Shown here one piece after another: positions 50,101-61,684 of a stretch of DNA of 64,000 nt (position 1 is its first letter; each line of letters opens with the position of its first letter). Source of the stretch: Sanderia malayensis (Eukaryota; Cnidaria; Scyphozoa; Semaeostomeae; Pelagiidae). The position numbers were made by a program, and so were the translations under genes. Location: contig RQOL01000468.1 in NCBI GenBank assembly GCA_013076295.1, positions 62,001-126,000 of the forward strand, written 5' to 3'. The notes beneath the pieces were generated by a model. The model saw only the letters and a program-made list of their open reading frames with translations. It was not told where the DNA came from and ran no database searches.

Positions 50101-52741
50101 TTCAAAATAAACATCTATCATTTCAGGAGAGTAATGACAGTGTTTGTGGAAATTCTAACTGGAAAGCTGCATTAAATACAGGCCGTAAACGCTGCCCATT
50201 GGATGAGACTGGACTTGACCTTGTTTCTTGCAGACATAGTATTGGTCAGTGTGCAGTTAATATGTTTGATGGAGAGCTTTATGGCTATGCCCTTTATCTG
50301 CAAAAAGCCTTCCTAGTTCCCAAAAATGTAACATTCTTTTTTTGTGATGTTGTTTGCAAATACCGGCCTTGGGTAAAAAAAGTTGACCCAGAACTATCAA
50401 GAAAGATGAAGCCAGCTTTGTCAGTCATGCATGCCAAAGGACATGCTCCCTCATGCCAGGTACTCTATGGGATTTATGATTATGACGCAAATTTACTCAT
50501 AATTTTCTTTTTTGTGGTTCATCCCCTGCAAATACTGCTTTGTCAGAAAGCATACATACTTTATTTGCAATGTAAATCCTACAATTTCTGCATTATTTTG
50601 CAGGTAATCTGGGATGGCGAGTGGCAAGCTGGAGCTGGTAGGTCAACAGGAGAAGAAACTGAACAAGTTAATAGTTTTATTTCAAGATTGGGGAATACAA
50701 CCAAACATATGCTACCAGAAATAACCATTATCTGTTCTACTTGACTAAAGATGCCAAAAATATTGATTTTTTTCATAATTTGAAATTTTTAGATTTGGCT
50801 TCCTTTTTAATTAAAATGCCTTCATCATTGCTTTAGATCAAGAGGAAGTTTTAACAGAGTTTATGATGGCATGGAATAAAAGAAAGATAGTTAATCAGGC
50901 AAAGAATCTTTACTTGCGCTTTGCTAAGGTAAGTCTATACTAAAATTTTTTTCATTGTTATATCATAAAAAGAAACTGCTCAATCTTTTGAGCATCAAAG
51001 ATATATCCTATTTTCCTTTCATTTTAGACCTCAAAACAACTTGATTTAACATCAAAGAAAATTGAAAACTGTTTGATAGAAATAGGAATGTCACTATCCT
51101 CTGTTAACATAGACGTTTGGGTCCAAGAAATTAAGATGCTTGTTTCAGGTAATTTTAGATAAGATTGAAAAGATTCAAAATTTTGTACTGTGGTGCATTT
51201 CTTTGGGATTCATTCTTATGTTTTGTAGCGACATCGCATGCAGTTGACTCGCCACTTTCTAACAAGGCAGAATATATATCGTTAGCATCGCTGGTCAACA
51301 ATGAAGGCAATCTTTGTATTTCCCCTGACATTTTGCATATGAAAGTGCCACATATGGAGACGTTAAAGTTCCATGGCATCCCAAGAAAAAGACCCGACCA
51401 GGTTAAACTCCTTGTAGAGCGTATTGCTGAATTCGAGGAAGTGGATGATAGCTTCCATGATGCTTATGGAGAAGTGCTGACATGCGTCAAAGAAAAGCTT
51501 GAAAAGCAAATAGAAAGAATCCATTATAATATTGTTCATCATTCTTTCTTGATAAAGAAGGTTGCAGGTGCTACACATTTCATTCTAGAATTCTGTTGTT
51601 TTTAAGTGGCAATTTGATTTCTGGGTGTGAAGCACTCTATCTCATCGTAATCATTCTTGCATTTAATTTTGTTTTACTTGAAACTGTATTCAGACAGAAG
51701 TAAATGGAGGCATGTCTTGCGAAGACTCATCTGCAAAGAAAAAGAGAAGCTTAATTGTCATTTGCAAGTTTATGAAGAGTGTCTCGCTTTAAACGACCCG
51801 CTGCAGATGCTAACGCTGAATGATAAAGAAGATATCAGTAATGGGAAGTTTCCGTGGAGAGCACATCAACTTAGCAATAATGGTATGCTTCGCCCTGCCT
51901 TGTACATTGGTTATTCAAGAGCTGATTTACTGCTGTATACTTTGTTTGCTTAGAACTATCCTTTTGTAAAGCTTATCTGAAGGATGGCACCACTTCATTT
52001 CAGTTGATATTGCAAATAAACGACTTATTGTTCAATGGTGGATGGTACATGCGCGTCTTGCAGAAGAAAAAATATTTTACTACAAGAAATGCACGGGTAC
52101 CTTTCCTACTATAAGGAAACTGTTATGCCATCCCTTAAAGAAAAGAAAAATAACATTATTGTTACATTGTGTATGTAGCTTTTTCATGATTTTTGTATTT
52201 GAATTACTTACATTTTTTCACACGCATGATGTGTTTCGAGCAGTAGTTGATTTGCATTTTTTCATTTCACGCTAGTTATGATTGCAATTTCTTTTAGCTT
52301 CTGAAGAAACCAATGAGCCCTTGAACTGAGTGTAAGTACTAATTTATGCATAAATTTACAGTAATAATGAATATTTGCGGTCTATAGATGAGATCCATGA
52401 TTATCTCTACCTTCTAGGCACGTTATGAAGCAGTAAATATGTCAAGTGATGTTCTTCGAGGCATGCTTGCAGAAATAAATCGTGGCATTGTGTTTGCCAC
52501 TGATAGAAATTGCGATGGACTATTTTGGTTCAAGAAGGTCACAGGCTTGGAGTTTATCGCTGAAACTGAAGAAGACATACAAGAGTATGACAAGAATGAT
52601 AGCGAATTGCCATTTTCATTAATCAATGAGATTCGTAATTTGAGTAAGGAGATGCTTCAAGAAGACGACATGGATCAAATGGGAGATGGTCTACTTGATG
52701 ATGTAGATGACGATGATTTAGAAATATACTTCGACAGTTGA
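47185..52741 (+). pseudogene. KDZ-type transposase gene, right copy, nearly complete
   Basis: Seventeen exons can be placed: 47185-47257, 47677-47814, 47908 to about 48161, 48321-48401, 48491-48862, 48997-49098, 49190-49428, 49560-49737, 49930-50035, 50127-50459, 50604 to about 50721, 50837-50928, 51028-51148, 51229-51567, 51694-51882, 52004-52096, 52418-52741. Order of domains: acidic/basic N-terminus; B-box-like cluster CEHCGEKPPSIRCLQC with CFSCDNFIHERNPLHDRDAW; KLWPGSPES and FSKRMPGSSENAFI; CPTCSISQHSCHVDGNFK; DETGLDLVSCRH; MFDGELYGYALYLQ; FCDVVCKYRPW; SVMHAKGHAPSCQ; GRSTGEETEQVNSFISRLG; LTEFMMAWNKRK; then a helical C-terminus ending in an Asp-rich tail. This is the KDZ family; a DDE-type cut role is known for the family only. 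Oddities: in-frame TAG at 48844-48846, phase mismatch before exons 4 and 8, and no GT donor after exon 11. Decay and sequence error are both possible. Confidence 0.8.
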
Positions 52742-53459
52742 GATGTGTCTTTAATGCATTGTTGACATATGCTAATTAAACAAATATCTGAAAATAATAT
52801 TATTTAATAACTGTACAATATAGCAAACCTCTAGCTATATGGAATTGATATCATCACTTCGTTGACTTTGAATTATATATAGCTAATTTAGTTGCTATTT
52901 CTAATTTCTGTTTTCTACTGTAGTAAAAACATCGATCTCTGATATTATGTAATATACTTGGATATCATATTCCGTTGATTCCAAACTCCGAAGCGTACTG
53001 ACTTTAGGCCACATTGCTGGCACATATCTTAAAAGGCTACACGCGCATTGATCTTAGAACACAATTTCATTGAGGACAAGGGATTGGAGCTATAATCAAG
53101 ATGTAAGAAATTATGACAATTAAAGTGCGTTCTTGGAAGTCTGAGGTAAATAGTGATATTCACAATGGGAGATTTCTGCATCGATAATTACTGATGCGTT
53201 TCGATAAATTAATAGATAATAATATGAACCAGTAGCTATCTTAGTTTTGGAATTTGTTAGTTAGATTTGTTTTGCATAACCAAGTGCACAGTCGCTTCAT
53301 CCTCTCGTATCTACCACAAGTAACCAGCAGTAATGTGCAGAAAAGGAGTGCATGAATTTTTTACCAGCATTATCATGCAGAATATATATTGTCCTCATTT
53401 CTGACTTACTTTATGGTCTTACATCTGGAGGTTCTTGCACAGGCTGGTTGTAAATTCTG
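52742..53459. other. AT-rich 3' flank of the right KDZ gene
   Basis: No gene, strong repeat or canonical AATAAA close to the stop was recognised here. Confidence 0.4.
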
Positions 53460-53650
53460 AATTGCGTAAAGGCCCATAATTCTATAGAAAATTCAAATTT
53501 CCCGCCAAAATAATATTTTGTTTCACGCAGTAAAGAGGCTGCTTCCTGCACTTTCCAAACCCCTTCGCAGCTACCTGATGGAAAATTGGCCACTGGAAGC
53601 TGAAAAAAAGTACAAATATCATCAGCCTTTTTCCAGCTTTTGCAAATTAA
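53460..53650 (+). pseudogene. Decayed copy of the conserved block at 4405-4716
   Basis: The plus-strand translation aligns with the minus-strand frame at 4405-4716 (KFPAKIIFCF, RGCFLHFPNPF, KIGHWKLKKS) but contains stops. The nucleotide match AAATTTSCCGCCAAAATAAT is visible directly. Position relative to the next gene start is conserved at both loci. Confidence 0.4.
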
Positions 53651-53837
53651 AATTTGCAAAAGCTAGAAAAGTAGAGTGTATATATAAAAATTATTAGCAT
53701 TTTCAATTTAATCTTATCAGAGAGGCAGAAAGTGTGGCTATGACGTCATGCGCAATTTTCAGAAACTAAAGTTTGAGCATTGTAGCTATTCACGCCCTTG
53801 CAATGTGAGTCAATTTTGGTAGTGATATGGTAAAGCA

Positions 53838-53965
53838 TGAGTTGCGAGTTGCAACTGCGAGTTGCGAGTTGTATTTATTGTGCGAGTTGCGAGTTGTACC
53901 CAAGTTGTGAGTTGCGATGTACTTTGTAATGAAAATCGCGAGTTGGAAATTCAAAAGTGCGAGTT
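53838..53965 (+). repeat. Degenerate GCGAGTT heptanucleotide repeat
   Basis: GCGAGTT or GTGAGTT occurs about ten times, partly in direct tandem (GCGAGTTGCGAGTTG), then gives way to a GAAAGTTC-type run. Simple-sequence DNA of no known role. Confidence 0.8.
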
Positions 53966-54170
53966 GCTTGAAAGTTTCGAAAGTTCGAAAGTTTTAAGTT
54001 GTTTACAACAACAAGTTAAAACATTTTCCAGAATAATTTCGGGGCCTCTTTTAAGCCGAGGCCCATACAGTATTTTACTAATCCACAGCTAGAGCAGATC
54101 ATGTCTAGATGGTTGATAATGCCGCTTCACCTTGAATTTGGCTTGTATACTTTACTTTCAGAGATGCACC

Positions 54171-54365
54171 CTTGACAACATATCCTTGAGCCTAGAAATT
54201 ACACTCTGTGTATATGGTCCATTGTTATTGAAAATTGCATTGTGTGTAATTTATATAACTCAAATACCATGTGTTCTAGAGGGGCTACTTCATCGTAGTC
54301 GTTCTTGGGAGGAAAGGTAATCACATCATTTTATTTGGGGAAAAGCGCCCTTAAATTGTTTGTAT
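54171..54365 (+). promoter_or_regulatory. Shared repeat and upstream motifs before the right zinc-ribbon gene
   Basis: The first 105 bp are the inverted third copy of the 3979-4261 repeat (TTGAGCCTAGAAATTACACT at the start). They are followed by CTTGGGAGGAAAGG and GGGGAAAAGCGCCC, as before the left KDZ gene. Thus the 5' region of one gene type here matches that of the other gene type at the left end. Confidence 0.6.
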
Positions 54366-54441
54366 CCATCCCGCACAAATCCCGCACGACACGAGAATAG
54401 TAGGACAGCAGCAGGAAATAACCCCTGGCTCATTGCAGAAC

Positions 54442-57400
54442 ATGGATGATTTCGAACTTCGCTTAGATGGAGACTGTAGTGATACAAATTCAGATAAACC
54501 AGGATCCATTCATGATGAAGGTATTTTTTTATTTTCAGGTAAATTAGTACTTTACAACTGCCACAGAGTTTAGGCCCACGCCCAACCCTCCTATCCTATC
54601 CTAACCTAAAATGTTGTCAAACTTCAAAAGTGCCCACGGGAAGCGAACTTCTTTTTCAAACTTAACTTGTTTTTATTAAGAAAATCAGTACTAAGGTCAA
54701 ATTTCATTAAAGAGAATCATTGGTCGAATCGAAGGACAAATTGCCACATATGTCCTTCGACCCCGAAGTTTATCTGAGATCGCATTCATTGCTCTGCTCC
54801 TCAAGTCTCAATATCAAAATTTATCAAGAAGTAAGACGCTTTGAACAATGCCAGAGTGTCCTAATTTTTTTATCTAAGTTTTTATACAGTATTTCGCATC
54901 TTAAAAAGAAATATACCTACATACCCATTTTGCATATCTTAATAAGACAGATGTTACTAAACACTAAACCTTTAATCGTATCTGAATTGATGCTCGCCTA
55001 CTTTTCAGTTATGCTCATTTTTATGCTCTATGGCATTTATTTTTCTTTTTTATTTACTTTCTTATTATATTTCTCTTGTTCACCAATTTACTGAGGGTAT
55101 TCAAGGTTTTAAAAGTCACAATACAATTATTTGATTAAAGCAAATTTTAAAGATCTGTAAACAAGAGTCACCACACCATGTTAAGATTATAAGTTTTCAC
55201 TACGCTGTTTCCAACTTGACTTAATCATCATTACAGGTGGCTTTACAAATGAAGTTGATGAAGATGGTATTGTTCAAAGAACTGATGGACAAAGGAAGCT
55301 AATGAAGGTTAAAATAGTGTTGATATGTATAAGCTCAAATACCAGGATAAGAATATGTAAATATAGACATTCATTTCTTTTTTCTGTTCCAATAGCACTG
55401 TCACAACTGTGGACTTGAACAAGCAATTGCAATGAAAATCTGTTCCAGTTGCAAGCATGTTTTTGTGCCAAGAGGGGGAAAAGCCCCAAGCTTATAAAGT
55501 CGAAGAGCATAACACGACTGAAGAAGTATATAAAAAATATGTGAGTTTTATTTGTCTGTTTCTTTTGAATATTTTCCTCTGTTGGAGGCCCTTATTTTTG
55601 AAAAATTTATTTTCTTTCTGTTTCATAAATTGAATCAAGTATGATTATTTGGATTATTTATCATCTGTTCTTTTCTATTTCCAGGCAGATACAGCAAAAG
55701 TTAACTGCAAAACAGATGTTATTGTGATATTTTCATCACAACATGAACGAAAAAAGAAGATGGTTCTAGCAGCACTGTGTATGATCTCTCAACATATGCA
55801 ACTGAAGGCTCAGCAGAGAAGTTTATTGGCAAGGGAAGCATTAATTCAAGGCCAAAGCTGGGTGGCAAAGTTTTATTGCTTTTGAAGGCGTTTTGAAAGG
55901 TATATTTTTCATGTGTTTCACAAACAGTATTTGAGATTGTTCAGTGCATATTTCTTGCATGGCAATTCCTCTGTAAGCAGTCTTGTATTGCACTGACATG
56001 GATATATTTTCTTTGTCTAAGTTCATCAATTGCTGATATGACTTTTTATTTCATGTGCTAATAATTCAACTTGAATAAAATACTTAGTTTGTTATTCAGA
56101 TCATCAAGTCCAGTCAGCAGTTGCTGAATGTAATGGAAATTCCCCACCACCTGCTGATTGCGAAAGTAAGTAAAAGCAATATTTTATCCTGTGTTGCACT
56201 TGCATGGATATATTTTGTTTATCTAAGTTCTTTAATTGTTCAAATGAACTTTCATTCTGTTCACTCTAATCTAATTTAACAACATGTTCTACTGGTTATT
56301 CAGATCAACAAGCCCAGCCCACAGTTATAGAGAGGCACAGAGACCTACCTGATGATCATGAAGGTAAACAAACTGAGAAGCTGAATAATCTTTATGACGT
56401 TTTCATTCGCCAAATTTTGGAATATTTAACACATTTTCGATAATACGTTTCAACTTTGCACAAACGTATTTACTCCATTGAACACCTTCGTGCTTATTTA
56501 GTTTGCAGTGCTTTAGGTCGCTACTGGAAGGAATTTGTCATTTAATAGTAAAAACTTAATAAGAACTTTATCAGTAAAAGTTAAATTAAAGGGCTCATTT
56601 TGAAGTACAGTGCAATGTTATACAAGAAAATTAATTTCCGAGCTGGAGTTAAGATGTGTGGTTGCTATATATTAGGGTCTTTAACGACCCCGACATTGTT
56701 TCGATAAAGTGCCGCATTTGTAAATAGTTGGGGAAGCATTCATTCGCAGGGGGCACTCTTTAAACCAGTTTGATCATCATTTGATGGTGAAAGTCTGCAG
56801 CTTTCAACAGTTGCAAGCAAATTGAGAAAACAGTAAGTTTACAAAATTGCAGATAACTGAGTTGCGTTGAAACAGGTTGGCATTATCATCTAATATTAAA
56901 CTTAAAGATGGCAGCAGATATTCCTTATACTTATTGTTTTTTTGCTCTATACCTAATTAGTAAAGGTTTCTTACAGCACATCCTTAACATTTATGCAAAT
57001 ATACTTTTGTTGCCAGAGTGCAGTCTTTTCAAAAACCAAGTTATTAATTATATACTCATTTTGTTAATATAGGACAGTTGGAACACGTTACGGCAGAAGA
57101 GAGTGGCCTGTGTGAGCCTGCTGAAAGTTCGGAAGATGAGCATGGGGCATCCTTTCCCGTTAGTGCAGGTAAATCATATGATTGAAGTATTTAACCTGTG
57201 CTGTATTTGTTGATAAACGTGATTACTCTCCAGTCAAATCTGCAATTATAGGTATACGTCAAAGATGATCATCATTATGGGTCAAATTTAACAAAAACTT
57301 TTGATAGGAAATACTGTACAGTTGAATTACGGACAATCTTACATTTTCAGGCCAATGTGATCAAAATAGGGTCCTATCTATAAATATTTTACTTGTGTTT

Positions 57401-58531
57401 GTTTTTATGATTCATACGGATGCACTTAAATGGATCAGGGTATTTATATATAGTTTAATTTGTTGAGATTCATCTATAGAACACAGTGACAATTTTGGAA
57501 CAGTTTCACTCGGTAAGTACTATATTGTATTGTCATTTTCTTTAACGCGTCAGTTCAAATCGTTGGAATTTTTCTACTGAAGTCTGTATTTAATAAGTGT
57601 GCTGTTTGTGCTATATCTGTTACATTTTGTATTAGTTCACTTATTGTTTGAATATTTTAGAACATTTCAAGCAGAATAAAAATAAGTTTTGCTTGGTCAC
57701 CTATACCTTGTAGCTATTATATGGCACTACCATTTGCGATCTGACTTCATGCTGAAACGCAAATCGAAATACTTTGCAAAATTTTCAACAAGGGTTATCT
57801 GTTACATATAGATTCCAAAGAATATTCAGGATCAAGGGGGTGGTGAATCGAAGGTAATCAAAAAAAGAAAAGCCAAAGAAATTCCACGAACAGGTGAGTC
57901 AAGTAATATATTTATACTCGTACTTTTAGTATCTTTTTTATTGTACATTCTTGCATTTTTATCAAATATCTGATGTAGTATTGAACAGCGTACATAACAT
58001 GTTAATGTTTTATACTTTGTGCTCACGTAACTTATTAATGTCTGCATATTTAGAAGCCAAAGACAATTTGACAACAGAAGATAAGAAGGTAAATGTAAAC
58101 AAAAAACGGAAAACCAAGCGAAGTCTGCCAAAAGGTTAGCCCTCACCAGCTGTCTGACAGTATCTTTCTGAACTATTTTTAATATTAATGATAATTTGAA
58201 GATCTATTATCTCCCGACGAGAATTCAGGATTTAATATTTTCAGCTATTTATTTTTAGAATGTGCTAATAAATGAATATTTTGATGAAGTCCCGGGCACA
58301 GATCTTCTGGCCGTCAATGTCCGACATTGGAGACGAGGATATGTGGGGAGGGAAGTATTGGGATTGCACATTTTGCAACGAAACTCGGAAGGAGGTTACT
58401 GTTAATTACACGGGACATTTTGAAGAGAGGAATGGTGAACGTGCATACAATGAACTTGGTAAATGTTCTATTGTTATTTCAAAGAATGACCTTTTTAAAA
58501 ATTGGATTGTTCGTCAATTGGCAGATGACTA
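54442..58531 (+). CDS. Zinc-ribbon protein gene, right copy, eleven exons, frame-broken
   Basis: Exons: 54442-54520, 55237-55307, 55396-55540, 55685-55899, 56100-56165, 56304-56363, 57073-57168, 57480-57512, 57812-57893, 58054-58134, and about 58259-58531. Start ATG opens MDDFELRLDGDC; an acidic stretch precedes the ribbon CHNCGLEQAIAMKICSSC (C-x2-C-x12-C-x2-C). Next come KTDVIVIFSSQHE and, in another frame, STYATEGSAEKFIG and KLGGKVLLLLKAFLK. Acidic micro-exons, two Lys-rich exons and a final FWPSMSDIGDEDMWGGKYW segment resembling a small barrel fold follow. AATAAA lies at 58677-58682. Reading leaves the conserved frame after a GGGGG/AAAA/CCCC stretch (stop 55495-55497) and again at an A6 run near 55752. 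The last exon is also out of phase. Homology to 5875-8035 is clear at the ribbon and the TEG motif. Function unknown. Confidence 0.55.
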
Positions 58532-58682
58532 ACTATGATGTTTATATCGTTTTTATAACTATATAGTAAAAACCCGCATATGAGATTCTAATTCCAATAT
58601 GAATATAGTACTGTTTGTTTATTTAAGAGCCTTTTGACCCTGAATAATTATTTGAGTTTAACAAAGCAATCCCTTAAATAAA

Positions 58683-58978
58683 CAATTATTGGCTTTTGTG
58701 CAATAAAACTTGTGAAAAAATTAAGAACCTTAAATAACAACCTCTCATCCTAATTTTGTAAATTTTATGCAATAAATAAGAAGCAAAACAGCCTGGTTTC
58801 AAAAAGATAGGTTCCTATATGTGGGTTTTACTGTAATTAATAGAAGCAACTTATTTTTGTAGATACTCTATAATTATAAAAAGGTAAAGTTATATTGTTC
58901 AAGAGTTCCGTTAATTAAAATTGTTTAATGTTTTAAAAGATTTACGAAATGTTGTCTTCTCCTATTCCAAAAGTCTGT
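58683..58978. other. Convergent intergenic spacer
   Basis: AT-rich DNA between the 3' ends of the zinc-ribbon gene and the kinase-like gene. No further feature is recognised. Confidence 0.4.
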
Positions 58979-59830
58979 TCAAATGTGCAACAGAAGCTTC
59001 CAATGCTCAATTCCAGGGCGTTCTTTTCCTGCTGGCCGTGTACAGTCATGTGTCAGCCTACGTACGTATGCAGATATGTCAGATACGACTTTCTTGGCGA
59101 TTTTTACATGCCCCATTAGGCTATATCCCATACAGAACACCTCGCTTTCAAGTGAAAGAGGCTCTTTACCTGCCTTCACTTCAGGTGGCAACGAACATAC
59201 TTCTCCAAAGCGGGATCTGAGGCCTACTTTATTTAAAAAGTATCCCTCTCCGTAGCTTGCTTTGCTAAACCCACATAAAATGGCACTGCCACTACTGGGC
59301 TCAACAAGGATATTGCTTGGGCTTATGTTGTTGTGGAGAATGCCTCTGGATTGAAGATGAAGTACTGCTTCTAGGAGTGAAACCACCAAATGACCAAGCT
59401 GTTTGCAAGATGTGTACCTCATTGAAGAGAGTCGCACATGGTGTCACTATACGATGTGAGAATTAATTTTGGGACTCTTTCATTCACCACTCCCAACGCA
59501 TGTGGAACTGCAACGTGACTGCTTAAGAGCATGAGAATATGATATTCTTTGCAAACAGCAGAAAACGAAACTCCTTTATAAGCCTTTGCAGCACAATTGG
59601 TCCCTTTAAATGTGGCTTTATAAACATTGGCATTTGGCCCAGTGTTAATAGCTTCCGAAATTTCAATTTCATCTTCGGCTATGAGACTTAAGCCTTGCTG
59701 TAGTAATTTGGTGTTGGCCTGAAGACGACTGTCAATTGTTGCCAATGACAGCAAATTGTATCCACGAAAGATGCTTTTGTAGGAATTTGGACCGTATTCC
59801 CACCAAGCTACGTGATCCGCCTCTCCGAAC
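58979..59830 (-). pseudogene. Protein kinase-like (pseudokinase) single-exon gene, frame-broken
   Basis: Read on the minus strand, the first part has DHVAWWEYGPNSYKSIFRGY, DEIEISEAINTGPNANVYKA and AAKAYK (Gly loop and the ATP-binding Lys), then CKEYHILMLLSSHVAVPHA. A frame change near 59430 leads to LLEAVLHLQSRGILHNNISP and SNILV (the HRD region, with Asn where the catalytic Asp should be), LCGFSK where DFG should be, and CSLPPEVKAG in place of APE. Both catalytic Asp positions are lost, so it would be inactive even if intact. There is a stop at 58979. No intron is needed. It lies downstream of, and parallel to, the coiled-coil gene; related single-exon kinase-like genes with an N-terminal helical part are common in animal genomes. 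Its full start is uncertain because a TAG lies just upstream of 59822. Confidence 0.6.
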
Positions 59831-60130
59831 TATCCTTGCCAATTGGTCTTGATTTAACGTGCAGAGAACGCGGAGCCAGAGAGAGAAACGATGTTGTGTT
59901 TGCTCTGTATTGATGTAGACTGACTGACTGACTATTTAGAATTACATTAATTTATATACATTAGTTGAAGTTGACAATATGCAGGCTTTACATACATTAA
60001 AATAAATAACAGGAAGGCTAGGCGAAGTGATGCTTGGAAAGAATGCAGGGTGTTATAATCTAGGTGACGTAAAACAGTGAGATTAATTATGAGAAACAAA
60101 ATTGTAGAATGAATGAAGCATGATTAAATT

Positions 60131-61684
60131 TCACGACACTTTATCTACTTTTTCCAACAATTCGGCTGTTTCCAACCCTTTGGCATAATAAATTTGCATT
60201 TGAAAATTCGTTGCAACTTGTTTGTAGGTTTTTCTCTCTCTTTCGCTAACTTTGGCATCGTGCTTCAGCTTCTCTATTTTCTTTTCCAAATTAATATGCT
60301 GTTTTTTGCATTTCTTGTTTTCACATACAATCTGAAAAGTGAAATGCGAGTTTAAAATGGTGCATACCATTCAGCCCTTTTAGAATTCTGTCTACAGCTA
60401 CATCAACTGACTTATGCTGCATTTTTGAGTATTTTTGCTAGATAATGTGGCTTTATGACTTTAAGATATATAATATCATCTTCACCTGAGGTGACGCAGA
60501 ATAAAAAGATTCTTTTTCTAAACTTGAGGTGCTTCTGCTCCCAAAACTTTTTGCTGCATTATGAAGTTGCATGCTGACATCACTGTCACTGGAGTCGGAT
60601 GAGAGAGTGCCAACATTTTCATAAGAGGCAGGCAGCAGCTGATCACCTAACACCATATCTTGCTGATCATCTATTGCGTCACAAGTTGGTCCATGTGCAC
60701 CATTATTTGTTTGGTCTGGGGGCAGGTGAGCACTCGGCACATCTGGACACTGAGCACTTCAAAATCATTTAAATCTTCCTGAGAAAGCAAGAACATTCTA
60801 TTATCGGATTAAAAGATATCTATTTGGGCAAAGATTCGAATGATAACACCAAGTGTGATATCTTGTAGCTTGTTCTTCTTTTCAATCGATGAAGGAACAT
60901 ACCAGCTACCAATAAATCAACACTTTTCTTCTCAGAAAATATGTCGATTTTTCTGTACGGAGAAGGACATGGTTTTGTAAAAAGAAACAGTGGCTGTGAT
61001 TTGCAAAAGAATTATAAAACAACATCAAAACAAAGCAGACTAAGATTCAAAAAATAAAGCATGGAATAAACAATGTATGCCACGTCCTTTGTTAGCGGAA
61101 GCAAGATCAAGATGTAGCTTAGGAGGAGACCAAATTATAGAATTGTAGTAGCCAATTTCTTAGAAAACTCAAAACAAACCCAATTTTGCAGTAACAAAGC
61201 AAGTACTAATTAACTGTAGTGCAAACTTTTTAATCTGTCCTCAAAATATGCCAAATGGTAACCCTAATCAATGTCGTCGTATTAAATCTGTCTTTTTGCC
61301 AACAGTGGTATTCAAAATTCAATACAACGAGCAGTTGGAGGTGCAATATCGATATAAGAGCTGTAATTTTTCTTCAAGCAAATACCATGTCCGGAAACTT
61401 CCAAGCACAGGAAATTGGAAGACACAAATGAGGAAGCGAATAAAAAACACCCAAGCTTAAATTATATAGAAAGATAAGATACTCCTTCAAATCAAACGTA
61501 GGTGGCTCTTACATAATATTTGAATACTCACCTCATGCTTATAATCTGGTTCTAAAACTTTTTCTTCATCTCGTTGTTTTTTCGTCGCTCTTGTAACGGC
61601 ATTTCTCATCGTAATCGTCTTCCATACTCTCGGTTTTTCTTTGATTTGTAAATACTTTTTTTGATAATTCAGCTTATCACTCAT
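60131..61684 (-). CDS. Three-exon coiled-coil protein gene, function unknown
   Basis: Exons 61684-61532, 60749-60486 and 60331-60131 all join in phase 0 with GT-AG borders and give 205 residues plus stop. Exon 1 (MSDKLNYQKKYLQIKEK) is basic. Exon 2 is Ser/Asp-rich and low-complexity (GTLSSDSSDSDVSMQ). Exon 3 is a predicted coiled coil (CENKKCKKQHINLEKKIEKL, then KVSERERKTYKQVATNFQMQ) with a heptad-like spread of Leu, Ile and Val. The intact frames across three exons make this the cleanest gene in the window. The zinc-ribbon-like Cys pair at the start of exon 3 is too small to name. It may form a unit with the kinase-like frame 300 bp downstream, but the stop at 60131 argues for separate products. 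Confidence 0.6.
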
